This document shows, one piece after another, positions 8,438 to 17,464 of a DNA stretch of 64,000 nucleotides. The translations under genes were made by a program, and so were the position numbers. This DNA is from Candidatus Babeliales bacterium (lineage in GTDB: Bacteria; Babelota; Babeliae; Babelales; Vermiphilaceae). The stretch spans positions 1 to 64,000 of the forward strand of contig JAGVLK010000011.1 of assembly GCA_020049835.1 (NCBI GenBank). Reading direction: 5' to 3'. Each line of letters starts with the position of its first letter. Position 1 is the first letter of the stretch. The notes below the pieces were generated by a model that worked only from the letters and a program-made list of their open reading frames with translations, was not told where the DNA came from and did no database searches.

Positions 8438-10783
8438 CTATGCATTCACTTGCATCAAAACTCTATGCAGCACTTCATTAGCATGCTCCACCCAAATTAC
8501 TTCAATATCAGTTGCCACCTCTTCAATACCAACAAGATCATGCTTATTTTTAAGTGGCATTATAACATGCGGTATATTATTACGTTTTGCAGCAAGTATC
8601 TTCTCTTTTACCCCACCAATGGCCATGACATCACCGCATAAATTCAATTCACCCGTCATAGCATAATCGGCGTTAATTGGACGATTGGTAAGTGCTGATA
8701 AAATCGAAGTAAGCATGGTAATACCGGCAGATGGACCATCTTTCTTAACTGCTCCTGCAGGTACGTGAATATGCAGATCGTAGTTGGTAAATGCATCAGC
8801 TGCAATATTAAACTCCTTGGCATGAGCACGTGCATAACTGAGTGCAGCCTGTGCAGATTCCTTCATTACATCACCAAGTTGACCGGTTAAAATTAATGCC
8901 CCTTTTCCCGGCATAAGTACCGATTCAATCTTAATCATTTCACCGCCAAATATTGTCCATGCAAGGCCGTTAGTAACCCCAACACGCGGTGTGCGGCATA
9001 CATCGTCGTCTATAAATTGGCGTGGGCCAAGATAACCATCAAGGTTATTGCAGGTAACCTGTTCAATATGCTCAGTTTCCACATAGGTACGTGCAATTTT
9101 TGAGCATAATTTGCGAATGGTGCGCTCAAGTTGGCGTACACCGGATTCACGCGTGTAGTTTTGAATTATATGCTCAACAACATCATTGTTAATCGCAACG
9201 TTATGTGGCTCAAGGCCGGTGTCACGTAATGCATGCGTAATAAGATGCTTTTTAGCAATGGTTGCTTTTTCCGGTAATGTGTAACCTGAAAGTTCTATAA
9301 TTTCCATACGGTCACGCAACGGTGCAGAAATAGTATCTACACTGTTTGCCGTGGCAATAAACATCACTTTAGATAAATCAAATGGCAATCCCAGATAGTT
9401 ATCATAGAACGTGCTGTTTTGTTGCGGGTCTAATACCTCAAGCATTGCAGCTGAAGGATCACCTCTAAAATCCGCACCGATTTTATCAAGCTCATCTATT
9501 ACCAACACGGGGTTTAATGATTCAGCTTTGCGCATTGCTTGGATAAATCTACCCGGCATTGCACCGACATAGGTACGGCGATGGCCACGAATTTCTGCTT
9601 CATCACGTACACCGCCCAATGAAATACGCATATATTTTTTTTCTAAGCTGCGTGCAATGGATTTACCCAATGAAGTCTTGCCCGTGCCCGGCGGCCCAAC
9701 AAAACAAAGAATCGGTGCATACCCATCTGATTTAAGATTACGTACTGAGATAAAGTCTAAAATGCGATCTTTAATATCTTTAAGGCCATAATGATCTTCA
9801 TCAAGAATGCTTTTTGCATGATTGATATCTAAATTGTCGTTTGTATGGATTCCCCAAGGTAATGCATACACCCATTCCAGGTAGTTACGCAAAACTGCAG
9901 CTTCCATAGAATCTGGTGAAGTACGTTCTAATCTGCTTAATTGACGCTTAATTTCTGCTCTAACTTCAGCTGATACATCAAGTTTTTCCAACTTGATGTA
10001 CATCTCTTCTAACTCTTCTTCATCATCGTCACCAAGCTCTTTTTTGATGGCACGCAGCTGCTCGCGTAAATAAAACTCTTTTTGTGAGCGGTTCATAGAT
10101 TCACGTGCATTGTTACGCACACGTTCTTGGATTTCTGCAGCTTCGATCTCTTTAGCAAGTTGTTGATAAATACCTTCAAGGAACGAACACAAATGTGTAC
10201 ATTCAAGGAGTTTTTGTGCCTCTTGTACTTTAAGATTTAAGTGTGAAAGTATAAAATCAGCGATCTTTTCTGCATCATGCATTTTAGAAAGAATGATATG
10301 GAAATCCGGGCTAAAACTATGGCCATTGGCAGCCATTTTTTCCGTCAGCTGTTTAATGTTTTTAATATGTGCATCAACAATGTGCTCTTGATTGTCCGTT
10401 ATCATATCGACGGCTTCAATATGTGCATTTAACCCATCATCGTGGGTAATGAGTTCTGCAGCAACAGCTTTAGTGATGCCTTGCACTAATATTTTAATAC
10501 CGCCTTCAGGAATTTTGATGAGCCGCATAATAGTTGCTACGGTTCCAATGCTATACAGATCATTGGTTCCTATGGCTGCTTGATTTTCAACAGCTGTTTT
10601 TGCTGCCAAAAGCAATACCATTTTAGAACCTTGCATAGCGAGATTTATTCCTTGAATGATCTTTTCGTCAAGAACTAACAAGGGAACAATCATTTGAGGA
10701 AATACTACCACATCCATTGTTGGAATGACGGGCAATATTTCAGGTATAGTTGTGTGCATCTTTTTGTTAAGTGCGGTCTTCAT
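8438..10783 (-). CDS. lon: ATP-dependent protease La
   Basis: Lon is a cytosolic AAA+ protease that degrades misfolded and regulatory proteins. This 781-residue protein has the full LonA layout: an N-terminal substrate-binding domain (about residues 12-210), a coiled region rich in Glu/Lys, the AAA+ module with Walker A GPPGTGKT (near 364) and Walker B VIDELDK, and the C-terminal protease with the catalytic pair Ser685 (KDGPSAGIT) and Lys728 (GGVKEK). Length matches the family. I placed the start at the ATG at 10783; a GTG directly upstream lies too close to the AGGAGG site. It is divergent from the ABC ATPase gene, and its 3' end abuts the large inverted-repeat element. Confidence 0.97.
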   Translation of the reverse strand: MKTALNKKMHTTIPEILPVIPTMDVVVFPQMIVPLLVLDEKIIQGINLAMQGSKMVLLLAAKTAVENQAAIGTNDLYSIGTVATIMRLIKIPEGGIKILVQGITKAVAAELITHDDGLNAHIEAVDMITDNQEHIVDAHIKNIKQLTEKMAANGHSFSPDFHIILSKMHDAEKIADFILSHLNLKVQEAQKLLECTHLCSFLEGIYQQLAKEIEAAEIQERVRNNARESMNRSQKEFYLREQLRAIKKELGDDDEEELEEMYIKLEKLDVSAEVRAEIKRQLSRLERTSPDSMEAAVLRNYLEWVYALPWGIHTNDNLDINHAKSILDEDHYGLKDIKDRILDFISVRNLKSDGYAPILCFVGPPGTGKTSLGKSIARSLEKKYMRISLGGVRDEAEIRGHRRTYVGAMPGRFIQAMRKAESLNPVLVIDELDKIGADFRGDPSAAMLEVLDPQQNSTFYDNYLGLPFDLSKVMFIATANSVDTISAPLRDRMEIIELSGYTLPEKATIAKKHLITHALRDTGLEPHNVAINNDVVEHIIQNYTRESGVRQLERTIRKLCSKIARTYVETEHIEQVTCNNLDGYLGPRQFIDDDVCRTPRVGVTNGLAWTIFGGEMIKIESVLMPGKGALILTGQLGDVMKESAQAALSYARAHAKEFNIAADAFTNYDLHIHVPAGAVKKDGPSAGITMLTSILSALTNRPINADYAMTGELNLCGDVMAIGGVKEKILAAKRNNIPHVIMPLKNKHDLVGIEEVATDIEVIWVEHANEVLHRVLMQVNA

Positions 10784-11032
10784 CACGCCTCCTATTTATT
10801 TTGCTTCTACGCCCCTTTTTATGCGTATACGACGAAGCTCAAGCTCCTCGCCTTCATAAAAAGTCTAGAGGCAAGCTCTGCTTAAAAACAATACTTGGGC
10901 AATCGACGTCCAAATTTATCCTTTGGCAGCAGGAGTATATATAGTACACTAAAAAGTGCCGGAATCTATTTTAACTAGACAAGCTGAAAAACATTTGATT
11001 TATTTGTTTAAAACATCTTCATAGAGGCAAAA

Positions 11033-11719
11033 ATGCGCGTGCGATCATTGCGACTCGAACAGGTACGTAAAGAATATCCCTTGCATGACGGTACTATAAT
11101 ACGGGTTCTTGATGGGATTAATATCACGTTTAATACCGGTAATACTGTTGCCATTATGGGAGCTTCCGGTACGGGTAAATCTACGTTATTGCATATACTT
11201 GCCGGTATTACCAAGCCAACAGCAGGTGCAGTTTTTTATGATGAACAGAATTATGCGCTCTGGAATGCGCAGGAATGGCAACATTTTTACACCCATCGCA
11301 TAGGGTTGCTCTTTCAACAACCCTATCTTATACAAGAATTAACGGTTTTAGAAAACGTGATGGTTAAAGGCATGGTTGCCGGCGGTTCTTCTGCGGAGCT
11401 TACTGAGCATGCACACCATTTATTAACCATTGCAGGCCTTGCTGATAAAGCAAACCAACTACCGGGCCAACTTTCCGGCGGGCAGCAACAACGCGTTGCG
11501 CTTATGCGGGCATTATGCGTGCAACCAGATTTTCTGCTTGCAGATGAACCAACGGGCAATCTTGATCCTGAAACGGGTGAACGCATGCTGGATGTATTGC
11601 TTGATTGCCAACAACGTTGGCAGATGGGCATTATTGTTAGCACGCATGACAGTTACGTTGCCAAAAGAATGGACACCGTGCTTACGCTTGAGCATGGACA
11701 GTTGCGTGAGAATGACTAG
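11033..11719 (+). CDS. LolD/MacB-type ABC transporter ATPase
   Basis: A 228-residue ABC ATP-binding protein of the LolD / MacB / FtsE group. Walker A is GASGTGKST (around residues 43-51), the Q-loop is LLFQQPYL, the signature is LSGGQQQR, and Walker B runs into DEPTGNLD, with the switch histidine in STHD. LolD powers release of lipoproteins from the inner membrane. Naming it lolD is tempting, but no permease gene (lolC/E) lies next to it, so the partner must be elsewhere and the role is inferred. GAGGC precedes the ATG. Its 3' end overlaps the convergent next gene by four bases. Confidence 0.85.
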   Translation: MRVRSLRLEQVRKEYPLHDGTIIRVLDGINITFNTGNTVAIMGASGTGKSTLLHILAGITKPTAGAVFYDEQNYALWNAQEWQHFYTHRIGLLFQQPYLIQELTVLENVMVKGMVAGGSSAELTEHAHHLLTIAGLADKANQLPGQLSGGQQQRVALMRALCVQPDFLLADEPTGNLDPETGERMLDVLLDCQQRWQMGIIVSTHDSYVAKRMDTVLTLEHGQLREND

Positions 11720-12171
11720 ATTCTAGCTCGAAAAAGCTCAGATTCGATTTTACTTAGCTGATGTGCTGACCAAGCAACGAGAAACGATCGGCTTTCTGGA
11801 TGCTCTCGTAAGAGGGCATCTATACGGTTTGCTAATGGCCTATTTATTACTTTTAAAGTATACAAACTACCTAGAGCTATTAGTCCATTTTGCGTGATTT
11901 GACTTTGTAACGCGTCTATACCTTCTTTATAATTAGGATCATCTTTTGCGCTTTTAATGATTTCTAAAATTGTTTGCTGAGTAGATATATGTGTAACTGC
12001 GCTTACATAAGTATGTACGAACGTGAGATCTCTGCTTCGCTTGCAATGATCAGTTGATAAATGCATTGTTAATGAAGCACCGATAAGTTTGGGGTCCGCA
12101 AACATATTTTTGTCTGCGGCGATTATTTGAAAACTATAACAGAGGGACATAAGCGCGACAAGAAATAACAT
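11716..12171 (-). CDS. Secreted hypothetical protein
   Basis: A 151-residue protein starting with a hydrophobic signal sequence (cleavage near IAA|D, residue 19), although basic residues are missing from its first positions. The mature part is mostly helical, with no cysteine pair or repeat that suggests a function. I recognise no family. It converges on the ABC ATPase gene with a four-base overlap, and starts at the only ATG that keeps the hydrophobic segment. Confidence 0.6.
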   Translation of the reverse strand: MLFLVALMSLCYSFQIIAADKNMFADPKLIGASLTMHLSTDHCKRSRDLTFVHTYVSAVTHISTQQTILEIIKSAKDDPNYKEGIDALQSQITQNGLIALGSLYTLKVINRPLANRIDALLREHPESRSFLVAWSAHQLSKIESELFRARI

Positions 12172-12353
12172 AGATGATCTTTCGTAAATAAAAAATGATA
12201 TTGTTTGTCAGTATACTTAATTGTTCTATGAAGTTCAACGTGATTGTAATGCAGAATAAACAATTGCACATTTACCTATTTAAAAAAGTATTTTTGTTTA
12301 TACTATTGGCTAAGCAAATATACATTACACAATTTTATGAAAAACTTAATACT

Positions 12354-12983
12354 ATGAAACGCTTACTACTTAAGTGCTTATTCGGATGCATATTGATTGG
12401 ACAGTCGCGTGCAGATGCAGGTGATCTTATAATTCCTGCTAAAACATGGCAATTTGTGACAGCGGGTGTGCTTACAACCTTACCGGCTTTATGCATAAGA
12501 GCTGAAATAGTTGCGCAAGAAAATGTAGCGGCATCTTCACGTTCTGAGCTAGGAAACATTCTTCGTTGGGCTACTTTGGAAGATAGAATGAAATTTTTTC
12601 AGTTCAATAAAATAGCTTTAGATAAGTGGTGTTTGGAGGGAGAATATTCCCAAGTAAATCCCTATAAGTGGCAAGCTTTTCATAAACAAGAGCGCACTAA
12701 CCGTTGGACGGCGGCGTTTTTTGCTGCAATGTTTGCTGCAGGTATAGCACGCTTATCTGCAAACTATCTGCCAGACAATGTACGGGATTTTATAGTACGC
12801 TCATGTAGTATGTCTACTGCTACTGGTATTGCGGTTGGTGCGGGGATACCTCTATGGTTCATCTTGCCGCATTTAACCCATGCATGCAGACAAAAAGATA
12901 ATGGTACATTTGAATGTGATGCGGATGCGCTTAAAAGAAAATATTATCCGGATGCTTCTGGTCAAACATATAGTCCTTGGTAA
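12354..12983 (+). CDS. Secreted or membrane hypothetical protein
   Basis: The reading frame is open from 12195, but the first ~53 codons do not look like protein; the ATG at 12354 begins a clean signal peptide (KRLLLK, hydrophobic core, SRADA|G at about residue 22). The mature protein of a 209-residue precursor holds two or three hydrophobic alanine-rich stretches near residues 30-45, 125-140 and 160-180, so it may be membrane-embedded. Three cysteines lie toward the C-terminus. No family is recognised and no strong Shine-Dalgarno sequence is visible. Confidence 0.6.
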   Translation: MKRLLLKCLFGCILIGQSRADAGDLIIPAKTWQFVTAGVLTTLPALCIRAEIVAQENVAASSRSELGNILRWATLEDRMKFFQFNKIALDKWCLEGEYSQVNPYKWQAFHKQERTNRWTAAFFAAMFAAGIARLSANYLPDNVRDFIVRSCSMSTATGIAVGAGIPLWFILPHLTHACRQKDNGTFECDADALKRKYYPDASGQTYSPW

Positions 12984-12992
12984 TGCAAGAAA

Positions 12993-13568
12993 TCATCTTC
13001 CTCTTTGATGAATATACCGATTAGATGACGAGCGAGGAACGCGTGCAGTACTGCTTGATGCAGAAGTAGCTCTTTTTTTGGAAGATTTGCTGCCCGCAAT
13101 TTGATCATGAAATACGCTATTAAATGTTCTCTGATCGATTGTTAGCCATTCATGTTGAAAGAGAACATTGGTTATTACCAGACCTTTTAAAGCAGAATTT
13201 TGCATAGCAGCAGAAAGCGCTGGACTGTCCAATACTTCTTCGCGTTTCTGCGTTAAAAATTGATAGACTTGCAAATCAAGTCGTTGCCACATAGTTTTAC
13301 GTTTTTTTTTGTTGCGCTCACACTTTATCTCGTTTATGAGTTGCCAATATGGCCTATGCATACGTAACGACTCCATATAGAGACTTCCTTGTACACATGC
13401 TTCGTAGTCTTGGAGTAATTCTGCAAGGCTGCGACCGTCAACACTATTGGCAGTGCATTTGTTGAAAATGGTATGTATTTTGTGAGGAAATGCGGGGGTG
13501 CTGCTTGCTGCGCAGGATATCTGCAGTGTATAGATGAGTGATAACAGTAGGTAGATTGGTATATACAT
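12993..13568 (-). CDS. Secreted protein, tandem paralog 1
   Basis: A 191-residue protein with a signal peptide (MYIPIYLLLSLIYT..., cleavage near SCA|A at residue 20). It is a clear paralog of the next gene on the same strand (13659-14213). The two share the signal region, the IHTI segment, SLAELLQD followed by a cysteine (AC), a YM pair, and the QxL..NxLFQxxW stretch. The C-terminus here is a Ser/Arg/Lys-rich basic tail not shared in detail with the paralog. The family is unknown. The upstream ~70 bases resemble those of the paralog, so promoter and gene were duplicated together. Confidence 0.65.
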   Translation of the reverse strand: MYIPIYLLLSLIYTLQISCAASSTPAFPHKIHTIFNKCTANSVDGRSLAELLQDYEACVQGSLYMESLRMHRPYWQLINEIKCERNKKKRKTMWQRLDLQVYQFLTQKREEVLDSPALSAAMQNSALKGLVITNVLFQHEWLTIDQRTFNSVFHDQIAGSKSSKKRATSASSSTARVPRSSSNRYIHQRGR

Positions 13569-13640
13569 CTTCAGTGCCCTTTAGTTGTGTGTTAATTTGG
13601 TTTTTAGTATACCGAGCTCACAAGCGGATAACAATAAAAA
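13569..13640 (-). promoter_or_regulatory. Upstream region duplicated with 14214-14285
   Basis: The ~70 bases upstream of the first secreted paralog match those upstream of the second (14214-14285) at most positions. Shared blocks are CTTCAGTGC, GTGTTAAT, TTAGTATA, CGAGCTC and GGATAACAATA. Conservation of non-coding sequence suggests a shared promoter or regulator site, or simply a recent duplication. Confidence 0.5.
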
Positions 13641-13658
13641 GGCTGAAGAAGATTATTG

Positions 13659-14213
13659 CTAAAACCCACGTGTATACATCTGCACAGTTTGCTCGGATGA
13701 TATACATGGAATCGGTTTATCAGGTTCAGATGTAGTTGCAGATTGATTAGTTACGGTTTCTGCATCAGGAACCTCAAACATTTGCTTAAAGATTTCAGGA
13801 TCAGCATTAAACCATTTCTGTTGAAATAATGCATTAGCTATTAAAAGTGCTTTGAAATCAGAATCGTGTATAAAATCAGCAGGTTTGGAGGCCTCCAACG
13901 ACCGTTGTTCGGCAGTTAAACATTCAATGAAAAATTTATCGAGAGATTGCCAATCCATTCTACGGTATGTCAGATGATTCCATCGCGCTGCACATGGCGG
14001 CACCTTGAACTTCTGTTGTGTACTAATTTTTTTCATATAGCGATAAGCTTGTTTGCATGCGGATGTGTCTTGCAGTAGTTCCGCAAGAGACATTTGAGTA
14101 TCGCGATGGTAAATAGTATGTATTTCCGGGGCAAGAATGGGAGTATCATCTTCGGCACATGCTATGTGCTGAGTATAGATGAGCGATATCAATATGCTCA
14201 TGAGTATATACAT
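13659..14213 (-). CDS. Secreted protein, tandem paralog 2
   Basis: A 184-residue secreted protein with a signal peptide (cleavage near ACA|E at residue 20), paralogous to 12993-13568. Shared landmarks are IHTIY, SLAELLQD with a following cysteine, YMKK, and the ALFQQKWFN-type segment near residue 130. The C-terminal ~40 residues are Ser/Thr/Pro-rich and end differently from the paralog. The differing tails on a common core suggest divergence under selection, as seen in secreted host-interaction proteins. No known family. Confidence 0.65.
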   Translation of the reverse strand: MYILMSILISLIYTQHIACAEDDTPILAPEIHTIYHRDTQMSLAELLQDTSACKQAYRYMKKISTQQKFKVPPCAARWNHLTYRRMDWQSLDKFFIECLTAEQRSLEASKPADFIHDSDFKALLIANALFQQKWFNADPEIFKQMFEVPDAETVTNQSATTSEPDKPIPCISSEQTVQMYTRGF

Positions 14214-14285
14214 CTTCAGTGCTCCTCATTTGGGGTGTTAATATGTTCATTAGTATATCGAGCTCTCAAGTGGATAACAATAGTT
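14214..14285 (-). promoter_or_regulatory. Upstream region duplicated with 13569-13640
   Basis: This is the second copy of the conserved ~70-base upstream block described for 13569-13640, at the same distance from its start codon. It carries the same CTTCAGTGC, GTGTTAAT, TAGTATA and GGATAACAATA words. Confidence 0.5.
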
Positions 14286-14413
14286 TGGCATAGCTCTAAA
14301 CTAGGCTTTGCAAAGCGATTTTTACTTTGAGTGGATAAAATTCGACATTGAATGTTGATTTTTACCCAATTGATATGTTACCCTGATTATAAGGCCATTA
14401 TAATGAGGAATTT

Positions 14414-15598
14414 ATGTATATTAAACGTTCAGCAGCTGAATCTATTAAAAAATCAGCTCGCACTTTCCCTGTAGTAGCGATTCTAGGGCCACGTCAATCG
14501 GGCAAAACTACGCTGGCAAAGGAGATTTTTGCTGATTATACCTATGTAAATCTGGAAGATTTTGATAAACGAACTTTTGCCGAAAAAGATCCGCGTGCTT
14601 TTTTTGAAACGTATGCTCAGGGAGGCCTTATCATCGATGAGTTTCAACTGGTGCCTCAGTTACTTTCTTATATTCAGACACGTGTGGATGAGCATAAGAG
14701 GTTTGGTGAATTTATTTTAACCGGTTCGCAGAATTTTCTGATGAATCAGGCAATTACGCAAAGTTTGGCAGGGCGCATTGCAATTCATACGCTTTTGCCA
14801 TTATCAATTGATGAATTAAAGCAGGCTGGCTTACTGCCTGATAGTGCCTATACTGTGTTGTATAAAGGGTTGTATCCTCCTATTTACGTGCGTGAAGAGT
14901 TGAGCACCGAACAATGGTATGCAAATTATATTACTACCTATATTGAGCGGGATGTACGTCAATTAACCAATGTTTCTGATTTAGGACTGTTTCAAACATT
15001 TATGCAGATGGTTGCGGTGCGCATTGGTCAACCGGTAAATCTATCTTCGTTAGCAAATGATTGTGGCATAAGTGATGTTACCGCGCGGCGTTGGCTGAAT
15101 ATTTTAGATGCAAGTTATATTATTTTTTTATTAAAGCCGCATCATAAAAACTTTAATAAACGACTTACTAAAACACCAAAAATATTTTTTTACGATCCTG
15201 GTATTGCATGCAGTTTACTTAATCTTAAGCGCACTGAAATTCCGTTACACTATACGCGTGGTGGACTGTTTGAGTCTTTGATGATAGCCGATATTGCAAA
15301 AGGGTATTATAACAGAGCACTTGTTCCCCATCTTTATTTTTGGCAAACAGTTAAAGGGCATGAAATAGATTGCGTGCTGGATGAGGGCTTGCGATTAGTG
15401 CCTATTGAGATTAAAAGTGGTCAGACAATTCAGTCAGGTTTTTTCGATAATCTTACCTACTGGAAAGAGAATACGGATGTTCCGGGTAATACGTATCTGG
15501 TTTATGCCGGTAAAGAAAATCAGATACGGACTGCTGCACAGGTTATAAGTTGGGAAAACATAGATACAATTGTGCAGAAAGAGGGTACTCGAGAATGA
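14414..15598 (+). CDS. AAA ATPase with DUF4143 domain
   Basis: A 394-residue protein of the AAA_14 + DUF4143 type, widespread in bacteria and archaea and often present as a stand-alone accessory ATPase. The N-terminal ATPase has Walker A GPRQSGKTT (residues 25-33), Walker B LIIDEFQ and the sensor-like LTGSQNF. The C-terminal DUF4143 half contains a helix-turn-helix-like stretch (ISDVTARRWLN) and ends with IPIEIKSGQ, which resembles the core of a restriction-nuclease-like fold. Function is unsettled for the family; toxin-like and stress-related roles have been proposed. GAGGA precedes the ATG. No signal peptide. It is one of the few non-secreted proteins in this stretch. Confidence 0.85.
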   Translation: MYIKRSAAESIKKSARTFPVVAILGPRQSGKTTLAKEIFADYTYVNLEDFDKRTFAEKDPRAFFETYAQGGLIIDEFQLVPQLLSYIQTRVDEHKRFGEFILTGSQNFLMNQAITQSLAGRIAIHTLLPLSIDELKQAGLLPDSAYTVLYKGLYPPIYVREELSTEQWYANYITTYIERDVRQLTNVSDLGLFQTFMQMVAVRIGQPVNLSSLANDCGISDVTARRWLNILDASYIIFLLKPHHKNFNKRLTKTPKIFFYDPGIACSLLNLKRTEIPLHYTRGGLFESLMIADIAKGYYNRALVPHLYFWQTVKGHEIDCVLDEGLRLVPIEIKSGQTIQSGFFDNLTYWKENTDVPGNTYLVYAGKENQIRTAAQVISWENIDTIVQKEGTRE

Positions 15599-15634
15599 AA
15601 AAAACCGGAGGAATGCATATGTATTCCTCCGGTT
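15597..15634 (-). terminator. Rho-independent terminator
   Basis: AACCGGAGGAAT (15603-15614) pairs perfectly with ATTCCTCCGGTT (15623-15634), 12 pairs with an eight-base loop. The A-run at 15597-15604 gives a T-run on the minus strand, so it ends the gene at 15664-15993; the stem may also stop the convergent plus-strand gene. Its loop region resembles the terminator at 16886-16919. Confidence 0.85.
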
Positions 15635-15663
15635 AATATACTTGAATTAAGCGATCTCAAAAC

Positions 15664-15993
15664 TTAACGGTTACCCAGATTTTCTTTTCGAGTAAGTTCT
15701 TTATTGAGTTCATCAGTGTATTTTAAGCGTTGTCTGTATAATCTAGTTAAGTGACCTAAGTCTCTATCTAAAACAGTGTCTGTGCCGGCATGAACACTTA
15801 ACTTTTCAATCTGTTTTAATAGATTTTCTTGTACCTGTAGTTCACGATCAAGTTCTTTTTGCAATTCCCAAACAGATTTGTTACGCAGAGATTGGTACCC
15901 TTGTGGCAGCACATCGCCTGAATTTGCATAAGTAGTTGCTGCTAAGCATATCATGGCGATACATAGCATAGATAACTTGTAGATATGTTTCAT
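15664..15993 (-). CDS. Small secreted coiled-coil protein
   Basis: A 109-residue protein with a signal peptide (basic start, hydrophobic core, cleavage near TYA|N at residue 23). The mature ~85 residues are highly charged and helical, with heptad-like spacing of leucines, consistent with a coiled coil. No family is recognised. Its terminator lies directly downstream. Confidence 0.65.
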   Translation of the reverse strand: MKHIYKLSMLCIAMICLAATTYANSGDVLPQGYQSLRNKSVWELQKELDRELQVQENLLKQIEKLSVHAGTDTVLDRDLGHLTRLYRQRLKYTDELNKELTRKENLGNR

Positions 15994-16225
15994 GTCAGTA
16001 TTCCTTTTTTTATAACCCTAGCCAAACAATAGCTTATCTAATTTTATTATATAAGTTTCAGTTAGCAATTGTCAATGATTACTATAAAGGTCAAAAAAAG
16101 GCTATAAACCTGGTTAAAATCTCTTGTTTTTCGCTTTAAAGATTTGCTATTATTAAATTATATAGGGGAGCTAACCTATATCCACAACAAAAAAGGGCTG
16201 AATAATGGTCCAAAGGGAGAAAAAT

Positions 16226-16879
16226 ATGAAGAAACTATTACTATTATGCGCATTGAGCATAGGTATTACGCATTTATATGCTGCGTCTCGTCCAGCAGGT
16301 GCGGGGCTGAGTATAGCTGATCTGATTGCTGGCATGAGTGATGAAGAGCTTATGACATTAGTGCGATCGGCAGCTAGCGTGCGGCCGCTTTCGGTAATGC
16401 CATCATTTGGAGGAGCGAAATTAGCGCATCCCGGTCATTCAACCTACATAATATATCTCGATAATAAAGGTATTACCGATATTCACGGATTAGGCGCTCT
16501 GACTCAACGATTAAATAATCTCTTTATGAAAAGAGGTAAAGGCGAAAAACTTAAGGATGATGTGCATTTAGAACACAATATGATTAAGGAATTAAACCCA
16601 GCCTCATTTGCCGGCCTAACTTATTTAAGCACATTATTTTTAAATGATAATCAGATAAGTTATGTTGCTCCTGGTACATTTGACAAGGTAAAAATTGCCA
16701 CGCTCAGTTTGTATAATAATAAGCTGAAAAGAGTAGGCCCAGAACTTTCAAGGCTCAAATTTCATAGTTTAGACTTGTCGAATAATCCGATAGAAGAGGT
16801 AATTGATCCAAATGGGTTATATCTGCCTTCTTTAGGTGTACGCGGTATTACTGGTGATGTTGCAGTCAAGCGTCAGTAG
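16226..16879 (+). CDS. Secreted leucine-rich-repeat protein
   Basis: A 217-residue precursor with a signal peptide (KKLLLL core, cleavage near LYA|A at residue 19). After a ~60-residue helical segment there are about four leucine-rich repeats between residues ~110 and ~195, visible as LxxNxIxxL-type units (HNMIKEL, NDNQISYV, YNNKLKRV, SNNPIEEV). LRRs are protein-binding surfaces and are common in secreted effectors of intracellular bacteria, but binding partners cannot be inferred. The ATG at 16226 is preferred because AAAGGGAG lies about six bases upstream; an in-frame ATG at 16205 would bury the signal peptide. Confidence 0.8.
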   Translation: MKKLLLLCALSIGITHLYAASRPAGAGLSIADLIAGMSDEELMTLVRSAASVRPLSVMPSFGGAKLAHPGHSTYIIYLDNKGITDIHGLGALTQRLNNLFMKRGKGEKLKDDVHLEHNMIKELNPASFAGLTYLSTLFLNDNQISYVAPGTFDKVKIATLSLYNNKLKRVGPELSRLKFHSLDLSNNPIEEVIDPNGLYLPSLGVRGITGDVAVKRQ

Positions 16880-16885
16880 ATAAAA

Positions 16886-16919
16886 AACCCCGAGGAATGC
16901 ATATGCACTCCTCGGGGTT
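16886..16919 (-). terminator. Rho-independent terminator
   Basis: AACCCCGAGGA (16886-16896) pairs perfectly with TCCTCGGGGTT (16909-16919). The A-run just before it (16882-16887) is a T-run on the minus strand, so it terminates the RRM gene; it may also serve the convergent LRR gene. GAGGAATGCATATG at its centre is shared with the terminator at 15603-15634. Confidence 0.8.
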
Positions 16920-16945
16920 AAATACTTAAATTAAGCTAATATAGC

Positions 16946-17290
16946 TTAGTCGTTGTATCTGCGGCTATTGAAAGAAGAACCGCCACCGTTGCTACGGTAA
17001 GGGCGTTGACCGCCACCATTGCTACCGCCGCCCATTGGACGAGCTTCGCGTGGTTGTGCTTCGTTTACACGTAGAGTTTTACCCATAAATGTGTAACCAT
17101 TCAACTTTTCAATCGCGTTAAGACCAGCGTCTTTATCGTCCATCTTAACAAACGCGAATCCGCGTGAGTTTCCGGTCAATTTGTCAGTGATAATGCGTAC
17201 TGATTCTAGTGCGCCAAATGGAGCAAATAGTTCTTCAAGTTCTTCTTGTCTAGCTTTAAAAGGAACATTTCCAACGTAAATAGTAATCAT
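16946..17290 (-). CDS. RRM RNA-binding protein with Gly-rich tail
   Basis: A 114-residue protein made of one RNA recognition motif followed by a glycine/serine/arginine-rich tail. RNP2 is IYVGNV near the N-terminus and RNP1 is RGFAFVKM around residue 45; the conserved aromatic residues are in place. Proteins of this design in cyanobacteria and other bacteria are cold-induced RNA binders that act as RNA chaperones. The tail (repeated GGG with N, Q, R) is longer than in the smallest members. I start at the ATG at 17290; a TTG five codons upstream also keeps the frame. It ends at the strong terminator nearby. Confidence 0.9.
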   Translation of the reverse strand: MITIYVGNVPFKARQEELEELFAPFGALESVRIITDKLTGNSRGFAFVKMDDKDAGLNAIEKLNGYTFMGKTLRVNEAQPREARPMGGGSNGGGQRPYRSNGGGSSFNSRRYND

Positions 17291-17464
17291 AATTAATTCA
17301 TTCAAAAAAGAGATTTAATAAAATAAAATAGACTTGGTTAAAAAAATAGTGACCGGTTCTCTTACAAATTTGATCCTTTACGCTATACACACAATATTTG
17401 TCCACGTATTCAAAGTATACCAAAAAATGGTTTGGTTAGGCAAGAGCCCCCACCTATGCTATAT

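Noticed and set aside
13624-13635. GCGGATAACAAT resembling a lac operator half
   Set aside because: Only a short match; no LacI-type gene or sugar-uptake operon is near. It is treated as part of the duplicated upstream block.
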